Made by a program: the position numbers and the translations under genes
The notes under the pieces: model-generated
The model's input: only the letters and a program-made list of their open reading frames with translations
Told to the model about the DNA's origin: nothing
The model's database searches: none
Part shown: piece after piece, positions 36,762-45,632 of the stretch
Numbering within the stretch: position 1 is the stretch's first letter
How the letters are laid out: every line of letters starts with the position of its first letter
From: Nostocoides sp. F2B08
GTDB taxonomy: Bacteria > Actinomycetota > Actinomycetes > Actinomycetales > Dermatophilaceae
Length of the DNA: 64,000 nucleotides
NCBI RefSeq assembly: GCF_009184895.1
Contig: NZ_WESE01000001.1
Span: forward strand, 124,001 to 188,000
Direction of reading: 5' to 3'

Positions 36762-36842
36762 TCAGTCGTCGGTGTGACCCTGCTCGCGCAGGTCCATCGA
36801 CTCCTGCAGCGCCTGCCGGGCGCGCTGTGCCTCTTCGCTCAT
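36762..36842 (-). CDS. Candidate 26-residue small protein
   Basis: ATG 36842 is preceded by GGAGGG at ideal spacing, better than most long genes here. The peptide starts [16 protein letters not shown] and ends [10 protein letters not shown]: short, charged, helical, with no membrane segment and no run of branched-chain codons, so it is not an obvious leuB attenuator peptide. It is flanked by hairpins on both sides. I recognise no family. Confidence 0.4.
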   Translation of the reverse strand: MSEEAQRARQALQESMDLREQGHTDD

Positions 36843-36955
36843 GGCTGTGATCCCTCCGTGGAGTGTCGAACTGTTGGGTGGTGCTCGAGCCCCCGGGTGA
36901 GGGGGCGAGCGACGGATGTCGGTCGGCCGCGCGTGATGCGGGCATCGCGGGATCT

Positions 36956-36994
36956 CCGCGACGAGGGACCGACTCCTAACTCACCTCGTCGCGG
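36956..36994 (-). promoter_or_regulatory. 11-bp inverted repeat upstream of the small ORF
   Basis: CCGCGACGAGG (36956-36966) and CCTCGTCGCGG (36984-36994) are perfect complements around a 17-base loop. It lies about 110 bases upstream of the 26-codon ORF, inside a gene-free stretch (36843-37139). It could be an RNA structure in that transcript's leader or a serA-side terminator; no T-run is present. Confidence 0.45.
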
Positions 36995-37139
36995 CAGCGA
37001 ATAAGTACGCACCGCGTCATGACCTCGACGGTACGCCCGCACGCCGCCCCCGCGACACCCGATAACCACATCGTGGACAGTCGGCCCGCCGGCTGAGACG
37101 GCGGTCACATCCCGACGTGATCCTGCAGTTCCGCAGGGG

Positions 37140-38726
37140 TCACTCGAGGTTGGCGACCTGGATGGCCTCGGTCCGGACGGTCTCGGCGATCGCACTGAGC
37201 ACGTCGTCGGGGATGGTGCTGTCCAGCGTGAGGGCGACCAGCGCTTCGGTGGCCTCGTCGTTGCGAGCCACCTGCATCGAGGCGATGTTGACCTGGGCGT
37301 CTCCGAGCAGGCCGCCGATCTGCCCGATAACGCCCGGGCGGTCCTCATAGGTGAAGAACGCCATGTGCGTCGAGAGCGGGATCTCCAGGTCGAAGCCGTT
37401 GATGCCGATGACCTTGGGCACCATGCGCGGCCCCGTCAGCGTGCCGGCCACCGAGACCGTCCGCCCGTCGGCCAGGGTCCCCCGCAGCTCGGTGACGTTG
37501 CGGAAGTCGACCGCGTTGGGCGAGGTGACCAGCCGGACCTCGCACCCCCGCTCGGCCGCCATGAGCGGTGCGTTGACGTAGGTCACCGGGTCCTCGGTGA
37601 TGTCGGTGAACAGTCCCTTGAGCGCCGACAGCTTCCAGATGCTCACGTCGTACTCGGTAATCTCCCCCTTGACGTCGACGTCGAGCTGGACCGGGCAGGC
37701 GCCCGCGATCGCGGTGAAGATCCGGCCGAGACTCTCGACGAGGGCGATGCCGGGGCGGACCTCCTCGGGCACGTGACCGCCGTCGACGTTGACCGCGTCG
37801 GGCACCACATCACCGGAGAGGGCGAGCCGGACCGACCGGGCGACGGCGACCCCCGCCTTCTCCTGGGCCTCCTCGGTCGAGGCGCCCAGGTGGGGGGTCA
37901 CGACGACGGACTCGAACTCGAACAGCGGGCTCTCGGTGGTCGGCTCGGTCGCGAACACGTCCAACCCGGCGCCGGCGACCCGACCCTCTCGGATGGCCTC
38001 GGCGAGCGCCTCCTCGTCGAGCACCCCGCCGCGGGCGGCGTTGATGATCCGCACGCTCGGCTTGACCTTGGTCAGCGCCTCCTTGCCGATCAGACCCATC
38101 GTCTCGGGGGTCTTGGGCAGGTGGATCGTGATGAAGTCCGACTGCGCGAGGAGCTCGTCCAGGGTCACCAACTGGGCGCCGAGCTGGCCGGCTCGCTGAG
38201 CCGACGCATACGGGTCGTAGGCGAGGATCTCGACGCCGAAGCCCTTGAGCCGCTCGGCCACCAGCTGGCCGATGCGACCGAAGCCGACGACGCCGACCGT
38301 CTTGTCGAGAAGCTCGACGCCGCCGTACTTGCTCCGCTTCCACGCGCCATCCTTGAGTGCCTCGTTCGCGGGCGCGATGTTGCGCGCGCAGGCGAGCAGC
38401 AGGCCGACGGCCAGCTCGGCGGCCGACGTGATGTTGGAGGTCGGAGCGTTGACGACCATGACCCCGGCCTTCGTCGCGGCGGGGGTGTCGACGTTGTCCA
38501 GGCCCACGCCGGCACGGGCGATGACCTTGAGCCTCCTGGCGGCGGCGATCGCCTCGGCGTCCATCTTCGTCGCCGAGCGGATCAGGACCGCGTCGACATC
38601 GGCGAGCGCCGGCAGCAGCTCGGCGCGGTCGGACCCGTCGCAGTGGCGCACCTCGAAGTCCGGCCCGAGCGCATCCATCGTGGCGGGCGAGAGTTCTTCG
38701 GCGATGAGGACGACCGGCTTGGTCAC
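37140..38726 (-). CDS. serA: D-3-phosphoglycerate dehydrogenase
   Basis: 528-residue first enzyme of serine synthesis. Catalytic and NAD domains: VLIRSATKMDAEAI, KVIARAGVGLDNVD, VGVVGFGRIGQLVAERLKGF, INAARGGVLDEEALAEAI and TPHLGASTEEAQEKAG; then the allosteric substrate-binding domain and a C-terminal ACT domain (MAFFTYEDRPGVIGQIGGLL) for serine feedback, as in the mycobacterial long form. GTG 38726 has an AAGGAGCTGAC ribosome binding site. A GTATGCG heptamer lies in its leader near 38765. Confidence 0.96.
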   Translation of the reverse strand: MTKPVVLIAEELSPATMDALGPDFEVRHCDGSDRAELLPALADVDAVLIRSATKMDAEAIAAARRLKVIARAGVGLDNVDTPAATKAGVMVVNAPTSNITSAAELAVGLLLACARNIAPANEALKDGAWKRSKYGGVELLDKTVGVVGFGRIGQLVAERLKGFGVEILAYDPYASAQRAGQLGAQLVTLDELLAQSDFITIHLPKTPETMGLIGKEALTKVKPSVRIINAARGGVLDEEALAEAIREGRVAGAGLDVFATEPTTESPLFEFESVVVTPHLGASTEEAQEKAGVAVARSVRLALSGDVVPDAVNVDGGHVPEEVRPGIALVESLGRIFTAIAGACPVQLDVDVKGEITEYDVSIWKLSALKGLFTDITEDPVTYVNAPLMAAERGCEVRLVTSPNAVDFRNVTELRGTLADGRTVSVAGTLTGPRMVPKVIGINGFDLEIPLSTHMAFFTYEDRPGVIGQIGGLLGDAQVNIASMQVARNDEATEALVALTLDSTIPDDVLSAIAETVRTEAIQVANLE

Positions 38727-38907
38727 GTGGGTCAGCTCCTTGGCTGGTGCAGGTCGGGTGATGGGGGTATGCGACGGTCGCCCCGGGCGGTGCCGTCGCC
38801 TGGTCCACGCCCTTGTGAGCCGGTCCAAGTGTACGAAGGTGTCAGCATGCGGACGGACTCGACCGGGATGCGGACGACCCGAGGCGCGTCAACGGCGTCC
38901 CGTGACC

Positions 38908-39387
38908 TCAGTCGGGGACGTCACCCGCCTGCTGCCGGCTGCCGCTCAGTCGCCGGGACACGAGGACGACCCCGGCGACCAGCCCGGCTCCGATGAGAGC
39001 CCACCACCACTGGGCACGACCGAGGAGGGCGCCCACGAACGCGAGCCCGACCGTGGTGTACAGCGTGGCCCACAGCAGGGCGCCGACGACGACGGCCGGG
39101 ATCCAGCGCCGCTGAGGCATGCGCAGGACCCCGGCGGAGAGGTTGATCGCGGTCTGCACACCGACGGTGAGGAACCCCAGCGAGACGGCGGGCGGGCCCA
39201 CGGTGCGGACCCAGCGCTCGGCCCGATCCATCCCCGGGCGCTCGAGCATCCCGGCGAAGCGGGACCGGGCACCTCCCGAACGGATGGCCCGACCGATCCA
39301 GTACGTCGCGTTGCCGCGGATGAAGGCCCCCAGGAAGAGGACGACGAAGACCGCCCAGACCGGCCAGCCCTCGGTCAGCTCCTCCAC
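38908..39387 (-). CDS. DedA-like small membrane protein
   Basis: 159-residue membrane protein with about four hydrophobic segments: VWAVFVVLFLGAFIRGNATY, then GPPAVSLGFLTVGVQTAINL, WIPAVVVGALLWATLYTTVG and WWWALIGAGLVAGVVLV. The RGNATYWIGR and FLTVGVQTAINLSAG segments resemble DedA/VTT proteins implicated in lipid-carrier flipping and envelope homeostasis. GTG 39387 is seven bases from TAGGCT. It is paired with a similar gene at 39515. Confidence 0.7.
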   Translation of the reverse strand: MEELTEGWPVWAVFVVLFLGAFIRGNATYWIGRAIRSGGARSRFAGMLERPGMDRAERWVRTVGPPAVSLGFLTVGVQTAINLSAGVLRMPQRRWIPAVVVGALLWATLYTTVGLAFVGALLGRAQWWWALIGAGLVAGVVLVSRRLSGSRQQAGDVPD

Positions 39388-39394
39388 GGAGTCA

Positions 39395-39400
39395 AGCCTA
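39395..39400 (-). promoter_or_regulatory. -10 element of the first DedA-like gene (leaderless)
   Basis: TAGGCT, seven bases before GTG 39387; no ribosome binding site present. Confidence 0.45.
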
Positions 39401-39434
39401 GGTCGGCCACTGGGTGGCTCGAGATCGGACCACC

Positions 39435-39497
39435 GGTGCGTTGCCTCATGTCGGTGCGCCACACCGCACCGAACACGATGCAACGCACCAAACACGA
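39435..39497 (-). repeat. Palindromic dispersed element, copy A
   Basis: Nested palindrome: outer arms GGTGCGTTGC (39435-39444) and GCAACGCACC (39480-39489) and inner arms CGGTGCG (39452-39458) and CGCACCG (39465-39471). On the minus strand the sequence starts about 18 bp after the stop of the upstream DedA-like gene. It is about three-quarters identical, gaps included, to copy B at 57564-57626. Confidence 0.75.
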
Positions 39498-39514
39498 CAG
39501 GGGTCGACTCGAGG

Positions 39515-39988
39515 TCAGCCGGTGGGGCCCGCCCGCATCCGCAGGTGCCGACGCACCAGCCACCAGCCCACGAGGGCGACGGCGGCACCCGCGATCACCC
39601 ACGGCGTGTAGCCGGCGACGATGGCCTGGAAGGCCGCGATGCCGATGACAGCCTGCATACTCGCCCAGGGCAGTGAGACGACCCCGAGCGCGAGATAGAA
39701 CGTCAGCAGCGGCATGTGCAGGCCACCGGCGATGACCTGGGTCCCGGCCGAGACGCCGTAGAACGGGTAGGCGAGGATGATCGACTTCGGCCCGACCCGG
39801 GCGAAGTACTCCTCGGCCTGGACGAGGCGGCCCTTGGAGACTCGCACGGCCCAGTCGTGGAGCCGGCTGTCCGGCCGCCCCCGCGACAGCCGACCGAGCA
39901 GGTAGTAGCCGGCGCCGCGGACGAGCGCGAACGCCCACAGGGCCAGCGCCACGAGCGGCACCGGCAGCCCAGCGAGCGTCTCGGTCAC
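39515..39988 (-). CDS. DedA-like small membrane protein
   Basis: 157-residue membrane protein, paralogous in layout to 38908-39387: VALALWAFALVRGAGYYLLG, ARVGPKSIILAYPFYGVSAG, LTFYLALGVVSLPWASMQAV and TPWVIAGAAVALVGWWLV. The VRGAGYYLLGRL segment aligns with IRGNATYWIGRA of the neighbour. Both may function as a pair. GTG 39988 is six bases from TAGGCT. A palindromic element (copy A) follows the stop. Confidence 0.7.
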   Translation of the reverse strand: MTETLAGLPVPLVALALWAFALVRGAGYYLLGRLSRGRPDSRLHDWAVRVSKGRLVQAEEYFARVGPKSIILAYPFYGVSAGTQVIAGGLHMPLLTFYLALGVVSLPWASMQAVIGIAAFQAIVAGYTPWVIAGAAVALVGWWLVRRHLRMRAGPTG

Positions 39989-39994
39989 TGGATG

Positions 39995-40000
39995 AGCCTA
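39995..40000 (-). promoter_or_regulatory. -10 element of the second DedA-like gene (leaderless)
   Basis: TAGGCT, six bases before GTG 39988; no ribosome binding site present. Confidence 0.45.
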
Positions 40001-40079
40001 CGGCCGGTCGAGGACGACGGCGTGCGCGCTCGACCGACCGTGAGGTCGGCTGCAACCGCTCGTGGGGCTCAGCCGCAGG

Positions 40080-41111
40080 TCAGCGGGCCGCCGATCCCTC
40101 GACGTAGTCGGTGTCGCGGTCGCTGTCGAGCCAGGCCATGAGCTTGCGCAGCTCCTTGCCGGTCTTCTCGATCGGGTGCTGGGCACCCTTCTCGCGCAGG
40201 GCCTTGAACTCCGGACCCCCGGCGTCCTGGTCGTCGATGAAGCGCTTGGCGAACGAGCCGTTGCGGATGTCGGCAAGAACGGCCTGCATGTTCTCCTTGA
40301 CATGGGGGTCGATGACCCGCGGACCGGACACGTAGTCGCCGTACTCGGCGGTGTCGGAGACCGACCAGCGCTGCTTGGCGATCCCGCCCTCGATCATGAG
40401 GTCGACGATGAGCTTGAGCTCGTGGAGGCACTCGAAGTAGGCCACCTCGGGCTGGTAGCCCGCCTCGACGAGGGTCTCGAAGCCGTACATGACGAGCTGG
40501 CTGGCGCCACCGCACAGGACGGCCTGCTCGCCGAACAGGTCGGTCTCGCACTCCTCGGTGAAGGTCGTCCTGATCCCGCCCGCGCGCAGGCCGCCGAGGG
40601 CCTTCGCGTAGGACTTCGCGAGCTCGAGAGCCTGCCCGGAGGCGTCCTGCTCGACCGCCACGAGGACCGGCACACCCCGGCCGTCGACGTACTCCCGGCG
40701 CACGATGTGGCCCGGACCCTTGGGCGCGACCATGATGACGTCGCTGTCGCTCGGCGGGGTGATGTAGCCGAACCGGATGTTGAACCCGTGGCCGAACAGC
40801 ACCGTCGAGCCGGCGGCCAGGTTGGGGGCGATGTGGTCGGCCCACACGTGGCGCTGAACCTGGTCCGGGGTGAGGATGACGACGAAGTCGGACTCCCTGA
40901 CCGCGTCGGCGACGGTCTTGACGGTCAGGCCCTCCGCCTCTGCCTTGGCGATGCTCTTGCTGCCCTCGGCGAGGCCGACGCGCACGTCGACCCCCGAGTC
41001 GCGTAGGCAGAGCGCGTGCGCGTGGCCCTGGCTGCCGTATCCGATGACGGCGACCTTCCTGCCCTGGATCAGGGACAGGTCTGCGTCGTCGTCGTAGAAC
41101 ATCTCGGCCAT
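40080..41111 (-). CDS. ilvC: Ketol-acid reductoisomerase, class I
   Basis: 343-residue enzyme converting acetolactate or acetohydroxybutyrate to dihydroxy acids. N-terminal Rossmann motif [58 protein letters not shown], then the knotted helical domain with [20 protein letters not shown] and [14 protein letters not shown] (metal ligands). Length is class I. ATG 41111 has AAGGAGAGG upstream. It follows ilvN after a 139-bp gap containing a GTATGCG heptamer (41204). Confidence 0.97.
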   Translation of the reverse strand: MAEMFYDDDADLSLIQGRKVAVIGYGSQGHAHALCLRDSGVDVRVGLAEGSKSIAKAEAEGLTVKTVADAVRESDFVVILTPDQVQRHVWADHIAPNLAAGSTVLFGHGFNIRFGYITPPSDSDVIMVAPKGPGHIVRREYVDGRGVPVLVAVEQDASGQALELAKSYAKALGGLRAGGIRTTFTEECETDLFGEQAVLCGGASQLVMYGFETLVEAGYQPEVAYFECLHELKLIVDLMIEGGIAKQRWSVSDTAEYGDYVSGPRVIDPHVKENMQAVLADIRNGSFAKRFIDDQDAGGPEFKALREKGAQHPIEKTGKELRKLMAWLDSDRDTDYVEGSAAR

Positions 41112-41250
41112 AGCGGTGGCCTCTCCTTCGCGTCGGTGGGTGGGTGGATGCGGGTGTGCGGGTGCGGTGGGCAGGTGGGTCGTCAGGTGCTCGGGTCGAG
41201 GGTATGCGGTGGCACCGACCGCGGGTCGGCCCGCCCGAGCGGTGGACGGG

Positions 41251-41763
41251 TCAGGCGCTGCGCAGCGCCCGGTCGGTCATGGAGCGCGAGCCCCTGCCGA
41301 TGCCGATGTGCCCGGACTGGACGAGCTCCTTGATGCCGAACGGCTCGAGCACCTCCAGCAGGGCGCGGAGCTTCTCGGCGTTGCCGGTCGCCTGGATGGT
41401 CAGCGTCTCGGTGCCGACGTCGATGACGGCGGCGCGGAACAGCTCGACGGTCTGGATGATGTGCGGTCGCGCGGACTGGTCGGCACGGACCTTGATGAGC
41501 ATGACCTGCCGCTGCACCGACGATGCGGGGTCGAGCTCGACGACCTTGAGCACCTCGATGAGCTTGTTCAGCTGCTTGGTCACCTGCTCCAGCGGAAGAT
41601 CCTCGACGTCGACGACGACCGTCATCCTCGAGATCTCCGGGTGCTCGGTCGGGCCGACGGCGAGGGAGTCGATGTTGAACCCACGCCGGGCGAACAGGCT
41701 CGCGATACGGGCGAGGACACCGGGCTTGTTCTCGACGAGGACGGACAGGGTGTGCTTGCTCAT
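41251..41763 (-). CDS. ilvN: Acetolactate synthase small (regulatory) subunit
   Basis: 170-residue regulatory subunit conferring valine feedback on IlvB. N-terminal ACT domain [39 protein letters not shown] and [11 protein letters not shown]-terminal domain [11 protein letters not shown] through [23 protein letters not shown] 41763 overlaps the ilvB stop (ATGA), coupling the two subunits. Confidence 0.96.
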   Translation of the reverse strand: MSKHTLSVLVENKPGVLARIASLFARRGFNIDSLAVGPTEHPEISRMTVVVDVEDLPLEQVTKQLNKLIEVLKVVELDPASSVQRQVMLIKVRADQSARPHIIQTVELFRAAVIDVGTETLTIQATGNAEKLRALLEVLEPFGIKELVQSGHIGIGRGSRSMTDRALRSA

Positions 41764-43766
41764 TCGGTCTCCTCCGTCGACGTCGCGTCCGTCCCTGAGC
41801 CGGTGCCGCCAGCCGACCCCTCGGGATAGAGCGCCGAGGCCCCGGGGGTGCCGTGATGCACTCCGCTGCCGTCGGCGTCGAGACCCTGCTCGGTGGCGGG
41901 GTCGTCCTCGCGGTCCCACTTCGGCGAGAGCCCGCGGGCGATCTGGATGGCGTCGTTGGACACGCCGGCAGGCACCATCGGCCAGACCATCGCGTCGCGC
42001 TCGACGACGAAGTCGATGACGACGGGCACGTCGGTGATCTCCATCGCCTTGCGGATGGTGGCGTCGACGTCCTCGGGCCGCTCGCACCGCAGTCCCACGC
42101 AGCCGTAGGCCTCGGCGAGCTTGACGAAGTCGGGCACGCGGCTGCCGACCGAGGTGTGCAGGTCGGTGTTGGAGTACCGCTCGTTGTAGAACAGCGACTG
42201 CCACTGCCGGACCATGCCGAGCGAGCTGTTGTTGATGATCGCGACCTTGATCGGGATGTCGTTGATGACGCAGGTGGCCAGCTCCTGGTTCGTCATCTGG
42301 AAGCACCCGTCGCCGTCGATGGCCCACACGACCCGGTCGGGGTCGGCCGCCTTGGCTCCCATGGCGGCCGGGACCGCGAAACCCATCGTGCCGAGGCCGC
42401 CGGAGTTGATCCAGCTGTTCGGCCGCTCGTACCGGACGAACTGCGCCGCCCACATCTGGTGCTGGCCGACGCCGGCGACGTAGGTCGCATCCGGCCCGGC
42501 GATCGCGCCGATCCGCTCGATGACGTACTGCGGCGCCACGGCCTCGGCGTCTTCGGGCGGGGTGTAGCCGACGGGGTAGTCCCGGCTCCACCGGGTCGTC
42601 GTCTCCCGCCACTCCGTGTAGTCACCACGGCGGCCGGCCTCGTGGTCCGCTCGGATCTGCGCGACGAGGTCCGTGATCACCGCGGCACAGTCCCCGACGA
42701 TCGGCACGTCGGCCGTGCGGTTCTTGCCGATCTCCGCCGGGTCGATGTCGGCGTGGATGATCCGTGCGTTGGGTGCGAAGCTCGACAGCTGCCCCGTGAC
42801 CCGGTCGTCGAACCGGGCCCCGAGGGCGATGATGAGGTCCGACTGCTGGAGGCCGGTCACCGCCGCGACCGAGCCGTGCATGCCGGGCATGCCCAGGTGC
42901 AGCGGGTGGCTGTCCGGCACGGCACCGCGCGCCATGAGCGTGGTCACGAGCGGGATCCGGGTGAGCTCGACGAGCTCGCAGAGCTGCTCACTCGCCCGGG
43001 CCCTGATGACGCCACCCCCGACATACAGGATCGGCTGCTTGGCCTCGGTGATGAGCTTGGCCGCCTCACGGATCTGCTTGGCGTGCGGCTTGGTGACCGG
43101 ACGGTACCCGGGAAGCTCCATCTTCGGAGGCCACGAGAACGTCGTGTGAGCCTGAAGAGCGTCCTTGGTGATGTCGACGAGCACGGGCCCGGGGCGTCCG
43201 GAGCTCGCGATGTGGAACGCCTCGGCCATGACCTGAGGAATCTCCTCGGCTCGGGTCACGAGGAAGTTGTGCTTGGTGACGGGGAAGGTGATCCCCCGGA
43301 TGTCGGCCTCCTGGAAGGCGTCGGTCCCGATGGCCGCCGAGCTGACCTGCCCGGTGATCGCCACCATCGGCACCGAGTCCATCCAGGCGTCGGCCAGCGG
43401 CGTCACGAGGTTGGTCGCACCCGGCCCGCTCGTCGCCATGCAGACGCCGACCTTGCCGGTCTCCACCGCATACCCCTCGGCGGCGTGGCCGGCCCCCTGC
43501 TCGTGCCGGACGAGGATGTGCCGCACCCGCACCGAGTCCATCAGCGGGTCGTAGGCCGGCAGGATCGCCCCACCCGGCAGTCCGAAGACGGTGTCGACGT
43601 CGAGCGCCTCGAGCGAGAGGACGAGGCTCTGGGCGCCGGTGACCTCGACCGGCGTGCGGGCCCGGGCGGTCGCCGCGAGGTCCGACGGTGTCGGCCGGGA
43701 GCCCCCATGCCGCTTCGACGGCGCAGCCGGGGGGGTGGGGGTGGGGTGCGTGGCCATGTCGCTCAC
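41760..43766 (-). CDS. ilvB: Acetolactate synthase large subunit
   Basis: 668-residue ThDP enzyme, first common step of Val/Leu and Ile synthesis. After a 40-residue unconserved N terminus: [33 protein letters not shown], the catalytic Glu in [43 protein letters not shown], and the ThDP motif [17 protein letters not shown] with IINN. The C-terminal 50 residues are an acidic, Gly/Ser-rich extension. GTG 43766, or ATG 43757, follows GAAGGGA. Expression is predicted to be controlled by the leader attenuator at 43852-43952. Confidence 0.95.
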   Translation of the reverse strand: MSDMATHPTPTPPAAPSKRHGGSRPTPSDLAATARARTPVEVTGAQSLVLSLEALDVDTVFGLPGGAILPAYDPLMDSVRVRHILVRHEQGAGHAAEGYAVETGKVGVCMATSGPGATNLVTPLADAWMDSVPMVAITGQVSSAAIGTDAFQEADIRGITFPVTKHNFLVTRAEEIPQVMAEAFHIASSGRPGPVLVDITKDALQAHTTFSWPPKMELPGYRPVTKPHAKQIREAAKLITEAKQPILYVGGGVIRARASEQLCELVELTRIPLVTTLMARGAVPDSHPLHLGMPGMHGSVAAVTGLQQSDLIIALGARFDDRVTGQLSSFAPNARIIHADIDPAEIGKNRTADVPIVGDCAAVITDLVAQIRADHEAGRRGDYTEWRETTTRWSRDYPVGYTPPEDAEAVAPQYVIERIGAIAGPDATYVAGVGQHQMWAAQFVRYERPNSWINSGGLGTMGFAVPAAMGAKAADPDRVVWAIDGDGCFQMTNQELATCVINDIPIKVAIINNSSLGMVRQWQSLFYNERYSNTDLHTSVGSRVPDFVKLAEAYGCVGLRCERPEDVDATIRKAMEITDVPVVIDFVVERDAMVWPMVPAGVSNDAIQIARGLSPKWDREDDPATEQGLDADGSGVHHGTPGASALYPEGSAGGTGSGTDATSTEETE

Positions 43767-43851
43767 GTCATTCCCTTCGGGTGTCGTGCTGCTGGTGGGA
43801 TTCGGTCGGTGGTCGTGCAGGTCGGTCGGACGGTATGCGGTGGTGCGGGCA

Positions 43852-43887
43852 AGAAAAAACCCTCCCGTCCGCAGTGGACCAAGAGGG
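43852..43887 (-). terminator. Attenuator terminator in the ilvB leader
   Basis: The minus strand folds 43887-43860 into a two-part stem (CCCTC with GAGGG, GTCC with GGAC) and continues into TTTTTTCT at 43859-43852. It lies 27 bases after the leader-peptide stop and 85 bases before ilvB. Confidence 0.75.
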
Positions 43888-43890
43888 AGA

Positions 43891-43926
43891 GCGCGCTCGT
43901 CGGGCGGGTCGCGTCAGCGAGCGCGC
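43891..43926 (-). promoter_or_regulatory. Hairpin overlapping the ilvB leader-peptide stop
   Basis: GCGCGCTCG (43891-43899) and CGAGCGCGC (43918-43926) are perfect 9-bp complements. One arm lies in the last codons of the leader peptide, so a ribosome at the stop codon would melt it: the pause/antiterminator position of an attenuator. Confidence 0.65.
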
Positions 43927-43952
43927 TGGTGAAGTACGAGGACGAGTGGCAC
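43914..43952 (-). CDS. Leader peptide of the ilvBN attenuator
   Basis: 12-codon ORF reading VPLVLVLHQRAR, with Leu-Val-Leu-Val-Leu at codons 3-7 (CTC GTC CTC GTA CTT), followed by TGA. GTA and CTT are rare here, which should sharpen sensitivity to leucine and valine charging. GTG 43952 lies six bases after the -10 of a TTGACA promoter, so the peptide is probably translated from a leaderless end. Together with the hairpins it forms a standard branched-chain attenuator. Confidence 0.75.
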   Translation of the reverse strand: MPLVLVLHQRAR

Positions 43953-43958
43953 ATGCCT

Positions 43959-43987
43959 ACTTTCGCCGCGCGCTCACACCGTGTCAA
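43959..43987 (-). promoter_or_regulatory. ilvBN promoter
   Basis: TTGACA (43987-43982), 17-bp spacer, GAAAGT (43964-43959), then six bases to the leader-peptide GTG. The consensus -35 is the best in the window; the -10 is weak. Confidence 0.6.
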
Positions 43988-44060
43988 TGGTCGAGACGCC
44001 TCGTCCCAGCATCCGGTCGGGTGCGATGGGTCACAGCCGCCGGGATCACGGCTGCCAGGG

Positions 44061-45632
44061 TCACAGTTCCGCGCGTCTGAGCCGGTCCAGCATCTCCGGC
44101 GCGCGAGCGTCGAGGCGCATGCCACCGAGGGTGATCCCGGCGCCCAGCAGGGTCGCAGCCCAGACCACGGAGCCGACGAGCAGGATCCCCTGGGCGGGCG
44201 CGCTCTCCGGGACGACCAGTCCGGCGACCGCGACGGGGATGAGGCAGCCGATCGGCACGATGAACGCGACGAGGCCGCCGACGAGGCCCTGCGTGCCCGA
44301 ACCGGTCGTGCTGGCGAACGGGTTGCCGCCCGGCTTCGGAGCGACCCCCGGCATGAGGGCCCCGACGAGGCAGGCGGTGCCGAGACCGGCTCCGAGGGCG
44401 ACGATGACGAGCGATGGCCAGCGGGCGTCCGGCGGGACCAGGTCGAGGCCGGTGAGCACCGCATACAGGATCGCGAGGAGGGGGACGTAGAGCAGCGCGG
44501 TGCCGATGACCCGACCCAGGCGGTCCTGCCAGCCCCGCACCCCGGTCGTCACGTGCAGGGCCCAGGACGTGCCGTCATAGGCGAGGTCGTTGAGCAGGGT
44601 CAGACCGGAGAGCACGGCCAGAGCGATGAGGGCGATCCGGGCCGACCACGCCTCACCGGTGACGAGGGACTGGGTGACGAGCAGGAGCGGCAGGACGAGG
44701 GACTGCACGGCCACGGTCACCAGGCGGGTGTCCCGTCGCCACATGACGAGACGCCGGGCGGCGATCACTCCCAGGGCTCCGAAGGGCGCCCAGCGCAGGA
44801 TGAGTCCGCGCCCGCGGATGCGCTGGTCACCCACGGATCGCAGCGGAGCCGTCAGGGCGCGGGCGACCTGCCGCTCGTACAGCGCCCACAAGGCGGCGAT
44901 GGCGCCGACGGTGAGCAGCGTCGTCAGGGCGGCGGCGGCGTGGTCGCCGGCCTGCACGTGCATGGGGATCGCCCAGGGCCAGCCGACCGGGGTGCGCCCT
45001 ACGACGGTCGCGGCCGCGTCGAGGTCGGAGGTGTCGAGCGTCGTCGCGGGCAGTCCGCTCCCCAGGGCGAGCCCGAGTGCTGCCGGGGTGAGCGCCACGA
45101 GCGAGATCAGAGCCGCTCCGACCGCCCGGCCCCGGCGGCTCGACATCACGCCGGCGAGGAGGCCGACGACCACCCGGGCGAGGAGGACGGTGAGCAGGAC
45201 CCCGAGAACCGCGGAGCCGAGCGCCGCCGCCGCGGAGGAGGCCCGGTCCGACCAGGTGACGACGGTGGCGAGCGCCACGATCGAGAGAAGCACCGGCGGG
45301 ATCCCGGTGAGGACGGCCGTGAACAGCCCGACGGCCAGCGGCCGGGGCCGCACCGGCAGCACCGCGAACCGAGACGGGTCGACCGTCGAGTCGGCGGCCG
45401 CCGCGAGGACCGACAGGACCGTCCACGAGAGAGTGAGCATTGCGAGCGCGATGACTGCGGCTCCGCGCAGCTGGGGGGCGGCCAGCCCGGCACCCACCAG
45501 CGCGGAGACTGCCACGGCGGTCAGTCCGAGCCCGACGAGGACACCGATGATCGTCGAGACGAGCAACCCGACGTTGCGCTGCACCAGCCTGGACCAGAGC
45601 CGCCAGCGGAGCTGGACGACGAGCCCGATCAC
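44061..45632 (-). CDS. ABC exporter permease
   Basis: 523-residue polytopic protein with about twelve hydrophobic segments, for example VGLLVSTIIGVLVGLGLTAV, VIALAMLTLSWTVLSVLAA and LVGGLVAFIVPIGCLIPVAV. Paired with an ABC ATPase whose stop overlaps its GTG start (GTGA), as usual for ABC-2-type exporters. Two related halves are suggested by repeated patterns, but no substrate signature exists. The gene ends close to the ilvB promoter region. Confidence 0.82.
   Translation of the reverse strand: MIGLVVQLRWRLWSRLVQRNVGLLVSTIIGVLVGLGLTAVAVSALVGAGLAAPQLRGAAVIALAMLTLSWTVLSVLAAAADSTVDPSRFAVLPVRPRPLAVGLFTAVLTGIPPVLLSIVALATVVTWSDRASSAAAALGSAVLGVLLTVLLARVVVGLLAGVMSSRRGRAVGAALISLVALTPAALGLALGSGLPATTLDTSDLDAAATVVGRTPVGWPWAIPMHVQAGDHAAAALTTLLTVGAIAALWALYERQVARALTAPLRSVGDQRIRGRGLILRWAPFGALGVIAARRLVMWRRDTRLVTVAVQSLVLPLLLVTQSLVTGEAWSARIALIALAVLSGLTLLNDLAYDGTSWALHVTTGVRGWQDRLGRVIGTALLYVPLLAILYAVLTGLDLVPPDARWPSLVIVALGAGLGTACLVGALMPGVAPKPGGNPFASTTGSGTQGLVGGLVAFIVPIGCLIPVAVAGLVVPESAPAQGILLVGSVVWAATLLGAGITLGGMRLDARAPEMLDRLRRAEL

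Noticed and set aside
36762-36842. Leucine-type attenuator peptide for leuB
   Set aside because: The ORF has only two scattered Leu codons and no run, and leuB appears to have its own leaderless promoter 7 bp from its start.
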